From positions 1 through 64,000 of the forward strand of contig NZ_JAVRHM010000007.1 in the NCBI RefSeq assembly GCF_031846525.1: a stretch of 64,000 nucleotides of DNA. The letters run 5' to 3'. Origin of the DNA: Autumnicola patrickiae. GTDB lineage: Bacteria > Bacteroidota > Bacteroidia > Flavobacteriales > Flavobacteriaceae. Positions 51,762-61,022 of the stretch are shown here, piece after piece (within the stretch, counting starts at the first letter, position 1; each line of letters starts with the position of its first letter). Under the pieces are notes generated by a model, which was not told the origin of the DNA, ran no database searches, and was given only the letters and a program-made list of their open reading frames with translations. Position numbers and translations under genes: made by a program.

Positions 51762-53233
51762 AATTTAAAGCTGAAACCGGAATAAATTCCAAAGAAGAAC
51801 GGTTGCACATTTTCAGTATTTTTAAATGTATTAAGCTGGTACTTAAAAATAGGTTCAAAATTAACTTCAAAATTTTGAATAATTTCATAGCCCAATCCCA
51901 CACCAATGTTAGTACTAAAACTAACATTATTAATATTATTGGCTTCCCCCAGTTCTGTTTTCTGATTATTGGAAACAAGGCTCACGCTGTTTTCATCCAG
52001 GAAAAGGCTACTACCACCTCCAATAATACTTAAACCAAATTTCTTATCAATTAAAGCATATTCCACCTCAACAGGAACTTCTATAAATCCAAATTGCTGA
52101 TTTATTTCTCCTGGAATTACACCAGTACCTGCTACAGAACCAAATTCATTATTGGACAGGTCGAAATTTGGAAGACCTGTTGGAGCGTCACTAATTTCAA
52201 CCACATTTAAATTGCTGCGGTAATTAATGCTGGAAATATTTTGAGCAAAGGCTGTAGTGGTATAGGAAATTTCTTTCGTATCGTGGCTCAGGTTTACCTT
52301 GCTTACGCCTGTACGTATTTTAATTTTATCAGATAAGGTGTAGGCAACATTCACCCCATAGGCCATGGTCACCTGGGAATTGGTTTCATTATTGCTAAAA
52401 TTTGGGGATATAGCACTGCCACTGCCCATATTGTCATAAAAAATGGGTGCTGCAAAGGTGCTAAACCTTATTTTGCCTTTTTCGGCCTCTGCTATTTCAA
52501 CAGTTGGTTTATTTTTTTCTTCGGCAAGCGCTGCAAGGGCATTTTTTTCTTCATCAACGCCTTCTTCATTGCTATTTTGAACAATTTCTTCGGAATTTTC
52601 TTCGCTGAACTGATTTTCAGAGGAATTTTCTTCATTTTTTGGTTCAAACTGGCTTTCTGCGAGTTCAGAATCTTCATTTTGGTTAGCTAATGCTTCTGAA
52701 TTTCTGTTTTCTTCAGAAGAAGAATCTTCTTCATCTGAAGCATTTTGAGCGAGTGCCTGATTTTGCCAATTATCGGCCTTATATTTTTCAGTTGGTGTAT
52801 TTTCTTTTTCCTTTTCTGAAGGATTTGTGCTGCTTTCTTCAGTATATTCAGAATTTGCCAACCCGGAATTTGAAGAATTGCGGGCATCGCCCGACATTAT
52901 AGTATTTAGCAATTCTGAGGCATCTTCAATAGTTTCGTTGTTCTCTGGAATTTCGATCTCGGGACGATAAATATCTTCATCTTCCACCACGAATTGCGTC
53001 CCAGCTGCTTCCTGTCCAGTGTTTATGAAATAAGCCAGTCCCAGGATAATGGCAATAGTGGCAGCGATCCCGCCCACTTTGTACCATAGCGGAATAATAA
53101 GGGGCCTCTTGCGCTGCTTTTCTTCCAGCCGGGAGGCAATATTTTTCCAAACCTCTTCCCTTGGAGTAGCTTCAAAATCTTTGAAACCCTCCTGGTAAAG
53201 CCGGTCTATGTTTTTTCTTTCTTTCATCTTCAT
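51758..53233 (-). CDS. Anti-sigma-like / acidic linker / beta-barrel trans-envelope protein
   Basis: 491 residues. Residues 1-45 are a charged cytoplasmic head (KERKNIDRLYQEGFKDFEATP, VWKNIASRLEEKQRKR) like those beside Bacteroidota ECF sigma genes. One membrane helix spans about 51-70. A roughly 185-residue Glu/Asn/Ser-rich linker follows (about 71-255). The C-terminal part (about 256-491) looks like an outer-membrane beta-barrel ending in ...YSGFSFKF, a terminal Phe as in OMPs. There is no classical signal peptide. It follows the sigma gene by 25 nt. It may hold the sigma factor and sense the outer membrane (inference). Confidence 0.75.
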   Translation of the reverse strand: MKMKERKNIDRLYQEGFKDFEATPREEVWKNIASRLEEKQRKRPLIIPLWYKVGGIAATIAIILGLAYFINTGQEAAGTQFVVEDEDIYRPEIEIPENNETIEDASELLNTIMSGDARNSSNSGLANSEYTEESSTNPSEKEKENTPTEKYKADNWQNQALAQNASDEEDSSSEENRNSEALANQNEDSELAESQFEPKNEENSSENQFSEENSEEIVQNSNEEGVDEEKNALAALAEEKNKPTVEIAEAEKGKIRFSTFAAPIFYDNMGSGSAISPNFSNNETNSQVTMAYGVNVAYTLSDKIKIRTGVSKVNLSHDTKEISYTTTAFAQNISSINYRSNLNVVEISDAPTGLPNFDLSNNEFGSVAGTGVIPGEINQQFGFIEVPVEVEYALIDKKFGLSIIGGGSSLFLDENSVSLVSNNQKTELGEANNINNVSFSTNIGVGLGYEIIQNFEVNFEPIFKYQLNTFKNTENVQPFFFGIYSGFSFKF

Positions 53234-53258
53234 CAATTTTGAGGCTAAACAACTTCAG

Positions 53259-53801
53259 TTATAATGACTGTGCCTGACTGTCGTTTTGATGGCTCACAAT
53301 TTTATCCTTCAAAATGTTCCTGGCCCTTGCAAGGTTTGATTTTGAAGTTCCTACAGAAATCCCAAGTAGTTCCGAAATTTCCTGGTGGGAATGCCCGTCC
53401 AGTGCATAGAGGTTAAAAACCTGCCTGTACCTGTCTGGCAGTTCCTGAACAGTCTTTAGCAGAAAATCTGCACGAATATCATCTTCTTCAACTTCAACTT
53501 CGGGTTCTTCCATGCGGTCTTCGTTTATAATTTCGTAGAACCTGTGTTTTCTGTGTTTCTGAAGAGCGGTGTTAATGACGATACGCTTCATCCAGCCTTC
53601 AAAGGAACCCTGATCTTTGTACTGGGAGATTTTTTCAAAAATGGTAAGGAAGCCGTCCTGAAGATTATCTTCGGCTTCATGATAACCGGAAGAATATTTA
53701 AGGCACAGGCCAAAGAGCTTATCAGCATATAGCCTGTAAAGCTCTTCCTGTGCCTTAATATCCTGTTTCTTACAGTTTTTTATGAGCTTCTTTAGACTCA
53801 C
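53259..53801 (-). CDS. ECF-type RNA polymerase sigma factor
   Basis: 180 residues. Region 2 (about 8-75) includes YADKLFGLCLKYSSGYHEAEDNLQDGFLTIFEKISQY and FEGWMKRIVINTALQKHRKH. Region 4 (about 112-168) has LPDRYRQVFNLYALDGHSHQEISELLGISVGTSKSNLARARNIL. The middle is acidic. It starts with GTG at 53801 (MSLKKLIKNCKK). It lies between an Asp-rich lipoprotein gene (11 nt upstream) and its presumed partner downstream. Confidence 0.92.
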   Translation of the reverse strand: MSLKKLIKNCKKQDIKAQEELYRLYADKLFGLCLKYSSGYHEAEDNLQDGFLTIFEKISQYKDQGSFEGWMKRIVINTALQKHRKHRFYEIINEDRMEEPEVEVEEDDIRADFLLKTVQELPDRYRQVFNLYALDGHSHQEISELLGISVGTSKSNLARARNILKDKIVSHQNDSQAQSL

Positions 53802-53812
53802 CAAAATTAGAT

Positions 53813-54331
53813 TTAGTTGCTTGCTTCGTCACCAGTATCATCACCAGCATCGTCGTCTTCACTATCAGTGTCATCGCCAGCATCATCTGGAGCGCCAACC
53901 GGTATTTCTACTTCAGTATATTCTGCGTCTCCGTCTTCATCTGCACCGGTTAGGATGAAGAATGTGTAAATATCACCATCATCTGCTGTGGTTGGAATTT
54001 TGATGTCCTGGATTGTTTTTACCCTGGTAAGATCTTCTGATTCTACATCACATTCCACAAGATTAGGATCGTAAGAAGTAAGCGCTCCTACATAAACATC
54101 CCTGCCATCTGTTCCCTGGCCTGGTTTCCAGTCAATCCCAACGTAAGAATGGCACGCAGAGGGAAGTTCAAAAGTAACTTCGAAGTCATACTCTTCTCCT
54201 GCTTCAAAATATTCCGGAAAGTCGTACTCTGTAATTGCTGCATACTCATAAGCAATGTTAAGACCATCATCCTCTGTATCACAGCTTACAAAGGTCAATA
54301 CCGAAATCAGTAATAATGCAAACTTTTTCAT
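53813..54331 (-). CDS. Hypothetical lipoprotein with Asp-rich tail
   Basis: 172 residues. Lipobox VSC (Cys17) after a short signal peptide. The middle is beta-rich with one later Cys pair (ACHSYVGIDW, VECDVESED). The last about 25 residues are almost only Asp, Glu, Ser, Thr, Gly and Ala. No family is recognised. An acidic tail could bind cations. It is the first gene of the sigma-factor operon, so it may be part of the sensed or regulated process. Confidence 0.7.
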   Translation of the reverse strand: MKKFALLLISVLTFVSCDTEDDGLNIAYEYAAITEYDFPEYFEAGEEYDFEVTFELPSACHSYVGIDWKPGQGTDGRDVYVGALTSYDPNLVECDVESEDLTRVKTIQDIKIPTTADDGDIYTFFILTGADEDGDAEYTEVEIPVGAPDDAGDDTDSEDDDAGDDTGDEASN

Positions 54332-54412
54332 TTCATTTTTAATTAGGGTTTATATTTATTTTCTTACCCTATAGATGCATAAATGTTGTAAAGGTTGCGT
54401 CGTGATCAAAAA

Positions 54413-54434
54413 AAATCCCTTCGAAAAGGGATTT
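54413..54434. terminator. Terminator after recA
   Basis: A 9-bp perfect stem AAATCCCTT / AAGGGATTT with a CGAA tetraloop. Read on the minus strand it ends in a long T-run, 12 nt beyond the recA stop. It has a T-run on the plus strand as well. Confidence 0.88.
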
Positions 54435-54445
54435 TTAAATTTTTG

Positions 54446-55465
54446 TTATTCGTTAGCGACTTTTATCGCTTGTTTGATCTTGGTTTCCAACTCATCCATG
54501 AGATCGGGATTATCTTTAAGAATGGTTTTTACTGCATCCCTCCCCTGTCCAAGCTTAGTATCTTCGTAGCTGAACCACGATCCGCTCTTCTTTATTATTT
54601 CATAATCAACACCAATATCGATAATCTCACCAATCTTGGATACACCTTCGCCGTACATAATATCAAATTCCGCAGTTTTAAAAGGCGGTGCAACTTTGTT
54701 TTTCACCACTTTTACACGGGTCTTGTTACCCATTATGTTGCTGTTGCTGTCTTTTATCTGCGTAGACCTTCTAATATCCAGTCTTACGGAAGCGTAAAAT
54801 TTAAGTGCATTACCACCGGTAGTAGTTTCGGGATTACCGAACATTACCCCGATTTTCTCCCTTAGCTGGTTAATAAACATCACCGTACAGTTGGTTTTAC
54901 TAATGGAAGCAGTAAGCTTTCTAAGTGCCTGGGACATTAAACGGGCATGAAGTCCCATTTTGGAATCTCCCATTTCCCCTTCAATCTCACTTTTTGGAGT
55001 TAAAGCGGCAACAGAGTCAATTACAATTATGTCTATCGCTCCGGAACGGATTAAGTTATCGGTAATTTCAAGAGCCTGTTCGCCGTTATCCGGCTGGGAA
55101 ATAATCAGGTTTTCTATGTCTACGCCAAGTTTTTCAGCATAAAACCGGTCAAAAGCATGTTCTGCATCAATAAAAGCAGCAATACCTCCTGCTTTTTGAG
55201 CTTCAGCAATAGCATGAAGCGTTAAGGTTGTTTTACCAGAAGATTCCGGTCCGTAAATTTCTATTACCCTTCCGCGCGGATATCCTCCCACACCCAAAGC
55301 CAAATCAAGTCCCAGGGAACCGGTAGGAATGGCGTCAACATCCACAATGGCCTGATCGCTCATTTTCATCACGGTGCCCTTTCCATAGGTTTTATCCATT
55401 TTATCCAGGGTGAGCTTCAGGGCCTTTAATTTTGCATCTTTTTCTTTTTCTTTATCGTTGCTCAT
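54446..55465 (-). CDS. recA: Recombinase RecA
   Basis: 339 residues. Walker A GPESSGKTT at 72-80, IVIDSVAALTPKSEIEGEMGD, and the DNA-binding loop region INQLREKIGVMFGNPETTTGGNALKFYAS. It forms filaments on single-stranded DNA for homologous recombination and induces the SOS response where LexA exists. I do not see an obvious SOS box in the roughly 200-nt upstream gap. Monocistronic. Confidence 0.99.
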   Translation of the reverse strand: MSNDKEKEKDAKLKALKLTLDKMDKTYGKGTVMKMSDQAIVDVDAIPTGSLGLDLALGVGGYPRGRVIEIYGPESSGKTTLTLHAIAEAQKAGGIAAFIDAEHAFDRFYAEKLGVDIENLIISQPDNGEQALEITDNLIRSGAIDIIVIDSVAALTPKSEIEGEMGDSKMGLHARLMSQALRKLTASISKTNCTVMFINQLREKIGVMFGNPETTTGGNALKFYASVRLDIRRSTQIKDSNSNIMGNKTRVKVVKNKVAPPFKTAEFDIMYGEGVSKIGEIIDIGVDYEIIKKSGSWFSYEDTKLGQGRDAVKTILKDNPDLMDELETKIKQAIKVANE

Positions 55466-55625
55466 GATTTTTTGCTGTTTTAAGAGCTGCTAAATTAACA
55501 CAAGTTTTGCTGCATCACAATTTAAATACAGTCATTCTCGATCTTGTTATTTTTTAATGTAACTGGTTAAAGATAAACTTATTTGGAGCTTCTAAAACAA
55601 ATTTCTGCTTTTTCATTTTAAGCCT

Positions 55626-55633
55626 TATCTTTG
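55626..55633 (+). promoter_or_regulatory. -7 element (TATCTTTG) for trhO
   Basis: A perfect TAnnTTTG match 37 nt upstream of the ATG at 55671. The -33 region has no clear TTTG. Confidence 0.5.
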
Positions 55634-55670
55634 CGCAAATTTTTTCTTTAACTCTTATAATTGGTATAGC

Positions 55671-56702
55671 ATGCAACTGTACAATAAATTAAGCGCTAAA
55701 GAAAGAGCAGCATTAATTGAAGAAGCCGGGGAAGACCGGTTGACGCTCTCTTTCTATGCCTACGCGAAAATTGGAAATCCCGAATTATTCAGAAATTATT
55801 TATTTATAGCCTGGGACCAGATGGGTGTTCTTGGGAGGATTTATGTGGCCCACGAGGGTATAAATGCGCAACTTTCTGTCCCCGCCCAAAATTTTGACAC
55901 CTTCAAAAAATTTCTTGATGAGATTTATTTTCTTGAGAATGTAAGGTTAAATATTGCTATTGAGCACGATGCAAAGGCTTTTTTGAAGCTGAAGGTAAAA
56001 GTGCGCAAGAAAATTGTTTCTGATGGTCTTAATGATGCAAGCTTCGATGTTACCAACCGCGGAATTCACGTAGATGCTGAAAAGTTTAATGCGCTATTGG
56101 AAGATCCCGATACGGTACTTGTGGATATGAGGAACCACTATGAGAGCGAAATTGGGCATTTTAGAGGTGCCATTACGCCAGATGTGGACACCTTCAGGGA
56201 TTCGCTTCCTATTATTGAAGAAGATCTAAAAGATTACAAAGAAGATAAAAATCTGGTAATGTATTGCACCGGCGGAATAAGGTGCGAAAAAGCCAGTGCT
56301 TATTATAAGCATAAGGGCTTCAAAAAAGTTTTTCAGTTGGAAGGGGGAATCATTGAATACGCCCGCCAGGTAGAAAAGCAAAAACTGGAAAATAAATTCA
56401 TCGGAAAGAACTTTGTGTTCGATCATCGTCGGTCCGAAAGAATTTCAGAGGATGTTATTGCACATTGCCACCAGTGTGGAAAACCTTGTGATACTCATGT
56501 TAACTGTGCTAATGAAGCTTGTCACCTGTTGTTTATTCAGTGTGAAGATTGTGCGATGGAAATGAATAATTGTTGTTCTGAAGATTGTATGAAAACTAAT
56601 TCTTTGCCTTACGAAGCGCAGAAAGAACTGCGTAAAGGAAAGGGCAACAGCAATAAAATCTTTAAAAAGGGACGATCAAAGTTTTTAAAATATAAAAGCT
56701 AA
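55671..56702 (+). CDS. trhO: tRNA uridine(34) hydroxylase TrhO (YceA family)
   Basis: 343 residues. An N-terminal UPF0176 domain (about 1-125), a rhodanese domain with catalytic Cys199 in YCTGGIRCEKA, and a Cys-rich C-terminal stretch (about 265-305; CHQCGKPCDTHVNCANEAC and CEDCAMEMNNCC) likely binding zinc. TrhO hydroxylates wobble uridine of certain tRNAs using prephenate-dependent or O2-dependent chemistry. The basic tail after the Cys-rich part may contact RNA. Confidence 0.92.
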   Translation: MQLYNKLSAKERAALIEEAGEDRLTLSFYAYAKIGNPELFRNYLFIAWDQMGVLGRIYVAHEGINAQLSVPAQNFDTFKKFLDEIYFLENVRLNIAIEHDAKAFLKLKVKVRKKIVSDGLNDASFDVTNRGIHVDAEKFNALLEDPDTVLVDMRNHYESEIGHFRGAITPDVDTFRDSLPIIEEDLKDYKEDKNLVMYCTGGIRCEKASAYYKHKGFKKVFQLEGGIIEYARQVEKQKLENKFIGKNFVFDHRRSERISEDVIAHCHQCGKPCDTHVNCANEACHLLFIQCEDCAMEMNNCCSEDCMKTNSLPYEAQKELRKGKGNSNKIFKKGRSKFLKYKS

Positions 56703-56912
56703 GTTGGCGTTCCATAAATGGTAGTGCCAATAAATATTGGTATCTTTACTGTTAATATTTTTTACTAATCTAAAGGTGGTGCTGAAAGATTTGCATCAGG
56801 TTGTGCCGATATAGGTTTACTTTGAGGCTTTCCGGGTATGCAGAGTGTAGAATTTTAGAGCATATCAAAATTGCAGATTGAGAAGGCAGCTACCTACAAT
56901 ATATATAATTTT

Positions 56913-58082
56913 ATGGCTTGCACCAGTTGCTCGACCGGTAAAGACGGTCAGCCAAAAGGATGTAAAAATAACGGAACCTGCGGAACAGACGGATGTAATA
57001 AACTTACCGTCTTTGACTGGCTTTCCAATATGTCTCTTCCAGACGGCACCGAACCTTTTAATTTTGTTGAGGTCCGTTTTAAAAACGGAAGAAAACATTT
57101 TTTCCGAAATTCTGAGAACCTTAGCCTGAGTATGGGCGATGTCGTGGCTACAGAAGCTTCGCCCGGGCATGATGTAGGCCTTGTTAGCCTTGCCGGGGAA
57201 CTCGTAAGGGTTCAAATGAAGAAGAAGAAAGTTGCGCCAGATAGTGATGAGGTGTTAAAGGTTTATCGCAAAGCTTCACAGCGGGATATCGATGTTTGGC
57301 AGGAAGCCCGGGACAGGGAAGATAAAATGAAGGTTCGGGCGAGGGAAATTGCTATCCGTCTTAATCTTCAGATGAAAATTAGCGATATCGAGTTCCAGGG
57401 AGATGCTTCAAAAGCAACTTTTTATTATACTGCAGACGATCGTGTAGATTTCCGGCAGTTGATTAAGGAATTCGCAAGAGAGTTTAATACCCGAATTGAA
57501 ATGAGGCAGATAGGTTTGCGCCAGGAAGCTTCAAGATTAGGAGGTATTGGATCCTGCGGAAGGGAATTGTGCTGTTCAACATGGTTAACAGATTTTAGAT
57601 CTGTTAGTACTTCTGCAGCGCGATATCAGCAGCTTTCACTTAATCCGCAAAAGCTTGCGGGACAGTGTGGTAAGCTGAAGTGCTGCCTTAATTATGAGCT
57701 GGATACTTATCTGGAGGCTTTAAAATCTTTCCCGAGAACAGACACAAAACTTTACACGAAAAAAGGTACAGCAGTATGCCAGAAAATTGATATTTTTCAG
57801 GGTGTATTGTGGTATGCTTATGAGGGCGAGTGGATGAACTGGCATAAATTAACTGCAGAACAGGCTAACAAAATTATAGCTTCAAATAAGAAAAAGGAAC
57901 CGGTGGGGAGCCTGGAAGAATATGAAGTTGTATTGCAGCTGGAAGAGAATAAGAAGCCGGACTTTAATAATGTAGTAGGGCAGGATAGTCTTACACGTTT
58001 TGACAATCCAAAAGCTTCCACTGGGAAAAGAAGAAACAAAAAAAGAAAAAAGAGGAAAGGTAAACCTTCTAATAATGCGTAA
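56913..58082 (+). CDS. ricT: PSP1/RicT family regulatory protein
   Basis: 389 residues. A Cys-rich N-terminus (CTSCSTGKDGQPKGC, CGTDGC) precedes the PSP1 domain, which holds GIGSCGRELCCSTWLTDF and KLAGQCGKLKCCLNYE, the cysteines that bind an Fe-S cluster in Bacillus RicT. The C-terminus is a basic low-complexity tail. In Bacillus RicT works with RicA and RicF in RNase Y-dependent mRNA maturation. Those partners are not seen here. ATG at 56913 is chosen. Its end overlaps gldH by 8 nt. The 56703-56912 gap shows only a CCAATA/TATTGG hairpin. Confidence 0.85.
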   Translation: MACTSCSTGKDGQPKGCKNNGTCGTDGCNKLTVFDWLSNMSLPDGTEPFNFVEVRFKNGRKHFFRNSENLSLSMGDVVATEASPGHDVGLVSLAGELVRVQMKKKKVAPDSDEVLKVYRKASQRDIDVWQEARDREDKMKVRAREIAIRLNLQMKISDIEFQGDASKATFYYTADDRVDFRQLIKEFAREFNTRIEMRQIGLRQEASRLGGIGSCGRELCCSTWLTDFRSVSTSAARYQQLSLNPQKLAGQCGKLKCCLNYELDTYLEALKSFPRTDTKLYTKKGTAVCQKIDIFQGVLWYAYEGEWMNWHKLTAEQANKIIASNKKKEPVGSLEEYEVVLQLEENKKPDFNNVVGQDSLTRFDNPKASTGKRRNKKRKKRKGKPSNNA

Positions 58083-58566
58083 AGCCTTTTTTTTACTGTT
58101 GGCGGTATTCACATTTTTCGGTTTGTATTCCTGCGATTCAGATCGTGTTTTTGATGAATATAAATCTGTATCAACATGGAATAAAGATTCTGTTGTTGCG
58201 TTTAAGGTAGATGAATTAGATTCGCTGGAAACGTATGACCTTTTTTTAAACATCAGGAATAACAGTGATTACAGGTACAGCAATCTTTTTGTAATTACAG
58301 AAATTCAATTTCCGTATGGAAAAGTAATCACCGATACACTGGAATATTCCATGGCTGCACCAGATGGAACATGGCTTGGTACGGGTTTTGGTGATGTAAA
58401 GGAAAGTAAACTCTGGTACAGGGAAAATGTACGATTTCCGGAACCGGGGGGATATGAAGTCCGTATAAAGCAAGCCATGCGCAAAAATGGTGAAGTGGAA
58501 GGGATAGAAAATTTAGAAGGTATTACCCATGTGGGCTTCCGCATAGAGCATAGCGCACAGCAATAG
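58075..58566 (+). CDS. gldH: Gliding motility lipoprotein GldH
   Basis: 163 residues with a lipoprotein signal peptide (LYSC, Cys20) followed by DSDRVFDEYKSVSTWNKDSVVAF, characteristic of GldH. GldH is required for gliding in Flavobacterium and affects chitin utilisation and phage sensitivity. I chose the ATG at 58075, which overlaps the ricT stop. The ricT-gldH-PBP1A order gives a compact operon with spacings of -8 and 11 nt. Confidence 0.9.
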   Translation: MRKAFFLLLAVFTFFGLYSCDSDRVFDEYKSVSTWNKDSVVAFKVDELDSLETYDLFLNIRNNSDYRYSNLFVITEIQFPYGKVITDTLEYSMAAPDGTWLGTGFGDVKESKLWYRENVRFPEPGGYEVRIKQAMRKNGEVEGIENLEGITHVGFRIEHSAQQ

Positions 58567-58577
58567 TTATAAAGTAA

Positions 58578-60914
58578 ATGGCTACGTCAAAAAAAAAGAA
58601 AGCAGCTCCTAAAAAAAGCAAAACTTCCTATATCATTGGTTTCTGGAGTATATTCGGAATAGGAATTCTTCTTGTTATCATCCTTTTTCTAATGGCCGGC
58701 TGGGGTGCATTTGGTAAAATGCCGACGTTCGAAGAACTGGAAAATCCTGAAACAAACCTCGCTACAGAAGTATTTTCTTCCGACGGAAAAACTCTCGGAA
58801 AATATTACAATGAAAACAGGACTCCGGTAAAATATGATGATTTACCCGAAAACCTTGTAAAAGCCCTTGTCGCTACAGAAGATGAGCGTTATTACCACCA
58901 TTCCGGTATTGACGCCCGTGGCACACTGCGTGCTGTGGCTTATTTAGGATCCAGAGGTGGTGCGAGTACTATTACCCAGCAATTATCTAAATTATTATTT
59001 TCTGATACTCCCAATAATAAAGTGGAGCGTGTTTTCCAGAAGATCAAAGAATGGGTTATTGCCACGCGACTGGAGAGACAATACACCAAGCAGGAGATTA
59101 TTACTATGTACTTAAATAAGTACGATTTCCTTTATCAGGCGGTGGGAATTCGTTCGGCTTCAAGAATTTATTTCGGAAAGGAGCCAAAAGAATTAAAAAC
59201 TGAAGAAGCTGCTGTTCTGGTAGCAATGCTTAAAAATCCGATTTTATATAATCCTGCAAAGGAAGAATTCAGAGATAATGCGCTTAGAAGGAGAAATCAG
59301 GTGCTTAAACAAATGGAAAAGAATGGGTATTTAACCCCTTCAGAAAAAGATTCTCTTCAAGCTCTTCCGCTTAACCTGAATTTTACTCCGGAAGGACATG
59401 ACGAAGGTATGGCCACGTATTTTAGAGCATATGTTCAGCAGTTTCTTCGTCAATGGATTAATGAAAATCCAAAGCCGGATGGTTCTGAATATAATATTTT
59501 CCGTGATGGATTAAGAGTTTACACCAGTATCGACTCTAAAATGCAGGAATATGCTGAAGAAGCTGTAGACCGACATATTTCACATCTTCAGAAGGAATTT
59601 ACACGACAAAATAAAAATAATCCTACTGCACCTTTCCGTGATGTGGATGAAAGCGAAGTTCAGCAGATTGTGAATAGCTCCATTAAGCGATCAGTCCGGT
59701 GGAAGGAAATGAAGGATAAAGGCATATCTGAAGATGAAATCCTTGCTTCTTTTGATAAAGAGCGGGAAATGCGTGTTTTTGACTGGACCAGTCCCAACCA
59801 CACAAAAGATACCATTATGACGCCACGGGATTCGATTTTTTACTACAAATCTTTTCTTCAAGCAGGAATGATGTCTATGACACCTCAAACCGGGGAAGTA
59901 AAAGCCTGGGTAGGAGGGACCGACTTTAAACACTTTAAATACGACCATGTGAAACAGGGGAAACGTCAGGTTGGTTCTACTTTTAAGCCTTTTGTTTATG
60001 CTACGGCAATCGATCAGTTAAAACTATCTCCTTGTGATACGCTTCCGAAGAACCGTTTTACTATTGAAACCGGAAAATACGGACTTCTTCAAGATTGGTC
60101 CCCTCAAAATGCGGGCAATGATGCCGACAGCTATGTAGGTATGATTTCTTTAAAAGATGCCCTTGCCAATTCTGTAAATACCGTAACTGCAAGGCTTATA
60201 GATAAAACAGGCCCTAAACCTGTGATAGATCTATTGGACAAGCTGGGAATAGATACTAAAAATATTCCTGAAGTACCTTCTATTGCACTGGGTACTCCAG
60301 ATCTGAGTCTATTTGAAATGGTTTCGGCCTATAGCACTTTTGCTAATGAAGGGGTTTATGTAAAACCTGTTGTGGTGAGTAGAATTGAAGATAAAAACGG
60401 CACTGTTTTATATCAGAATGTTCCTCAAACCCGGGATGTTCTTAGTAAAGAAGCCGCTTACGTAACGGTTAATCTTCTGGAAGGCGTAACTCAATCTGGA
60501 TCTGGAGTTAGATTAAGAGGGGATTATGCGACTAATCTGGATCATTATAAGCGAGCTGTTACGGGTTATCCATATAACTTTGATACCAGTATCCCAATTG
60601 CCGGAAAAACCGGTACAACACAAAACCAGAGTGATGGCTGGTTCATGGGAATGGTTCCAAACCTGGTCACAGGCGTGTGGGTTGGAGCAGAAGACAGGTC
60701 TGTACATTTCCCTACTATTACGTATGGGCAGGGAGCGACTATGGCCTTACCAATTTGGGGGATGTACATGAAAGATGTTTATGCGGATGATGCCCTCAAC
60801 ATTTCTAAAGGAGAATTCCCTAAGCCAGAAAACCTTTCTATCGAAGTAAATTGTAATAATTACGGAGATGGAAATGATTCCTACAGTGATGCTCCCGATG
60901 AACTGGATTTTTAG
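58578..60914 (+). CDS. Penicillin-binding protein 1A (bifunctional transglycosylase/transpeptidase)
   Basis: 778 residues: basic N-terminus, membrane helix (about 18-40), GT51 transglycosylase domain with the catalytic Glu101 in ATEDERYYHHSGID, and a transpeptidase domain with S467-T-F-K470, S532-V-N534 and K677-T-G679. All catalytic triads look intact. It polymerises and cross-links peptidoglycan at the outer face of the inner membrane. Ends the ricT-gldH operon. Confidence 0.95.
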   Translation: MATSKKKKAAPKKSKTSYIIGFWSIFGIGILLVIILFLMAGWGAFGKMPTFEELENPETNLATEVFSSDGKTLGKYYNENRTPVKYDDLPENLVKALVATEDERYYHHSGIDARGTLRAVAYLGSRGGASTITQQLSKLLFSDTPNNKVERVFQKIKEWVIATRLERQYTKQEIITMYLNKYDFLYQAVGIRSASRIYFGKEPKELKTEEAAVLVAMLKNPILYNPAKEEFRDNALRRRNQVLKQMEKNGYLTPSEKDSLQALPLNLNFTPEGHDEGMATYFRAYVQQFLRQWINENPKPDGSEYNIFRDGLRVYTSIDSKMQEYAEEAVDRHISHLQKEFTRQNKNNPTAPFRDVDESEVQQIVNSSIKRSVRWKEMKDKGISEDEILASFDKEREMRVFDWTSPNHTKDTIMTPRDSIFYYKSFLQAGMMSMTPQTGEVKAWVGGTDFKHFKYDHVKQGKRQVGSTFKPFVYATAIDQLKLSPCDTLPKNRFTIETGKYGLLQDWSPQNAGNDADSYVGMISLKDALANSVNTVTARLIDKTGPKPVIDLLDKLGIDTKNIPEVPSIALGTPDLSLFEMVSAYSTFANEGVYVKPVVVSRIEDKNGTVLYQNVPQTRDVLSKEAAYVTVNLLEGVTQSGSGVRLRGDYATNLDHYKRAVTGYPYNFDTSIPIAGKTGTTQNQSDGWFMGMVPNLVTGVWVGAEDRSVHFPTITYGQGATMALPIWGMYMKDVYADDALNISKGEFPKPENLSIEVNCNNYGDGNDSYSDAPDELDF

Positions 60915-60987
60915 AATAATTCAAAAATCTGAAGCAAATTTTCCGAAAAGATTAATTACTCAGGATTACCCATTGTAACAGCTATTT

Positions 60988-60995
60988 TATTTTTG
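60988..60995 (+). promoter_or_regulatory. -7 element (TATTTTTG) for CoA-transferase subunit A
   Basis: A perfect TAnnTTTG match 27 nt upstream of the ATG at 61023. A TTG lies only 12 nt upstream, so the -33 box is unclear. Confidence 0.5.
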
Positions 60996-61022
60996 TATTT
61001 TTCTGAATAAAATCTTTAGAAG

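Noticed and set aside
53802..53809. A perfect minus-strand -7 element at the start of the sigma-factor gene
   Set aside because: It overlaps the GTG/TTG start codons, so a transcript from it would begin inside the gene. The 11-nt spacing to the upstream gene makes cotranscription more likely.
54395..54865. A 156-codon plus-strand open frame over recA
   Set aside because: It lies antisense to recA and across its terminator; the predicted protein has no coherent features.
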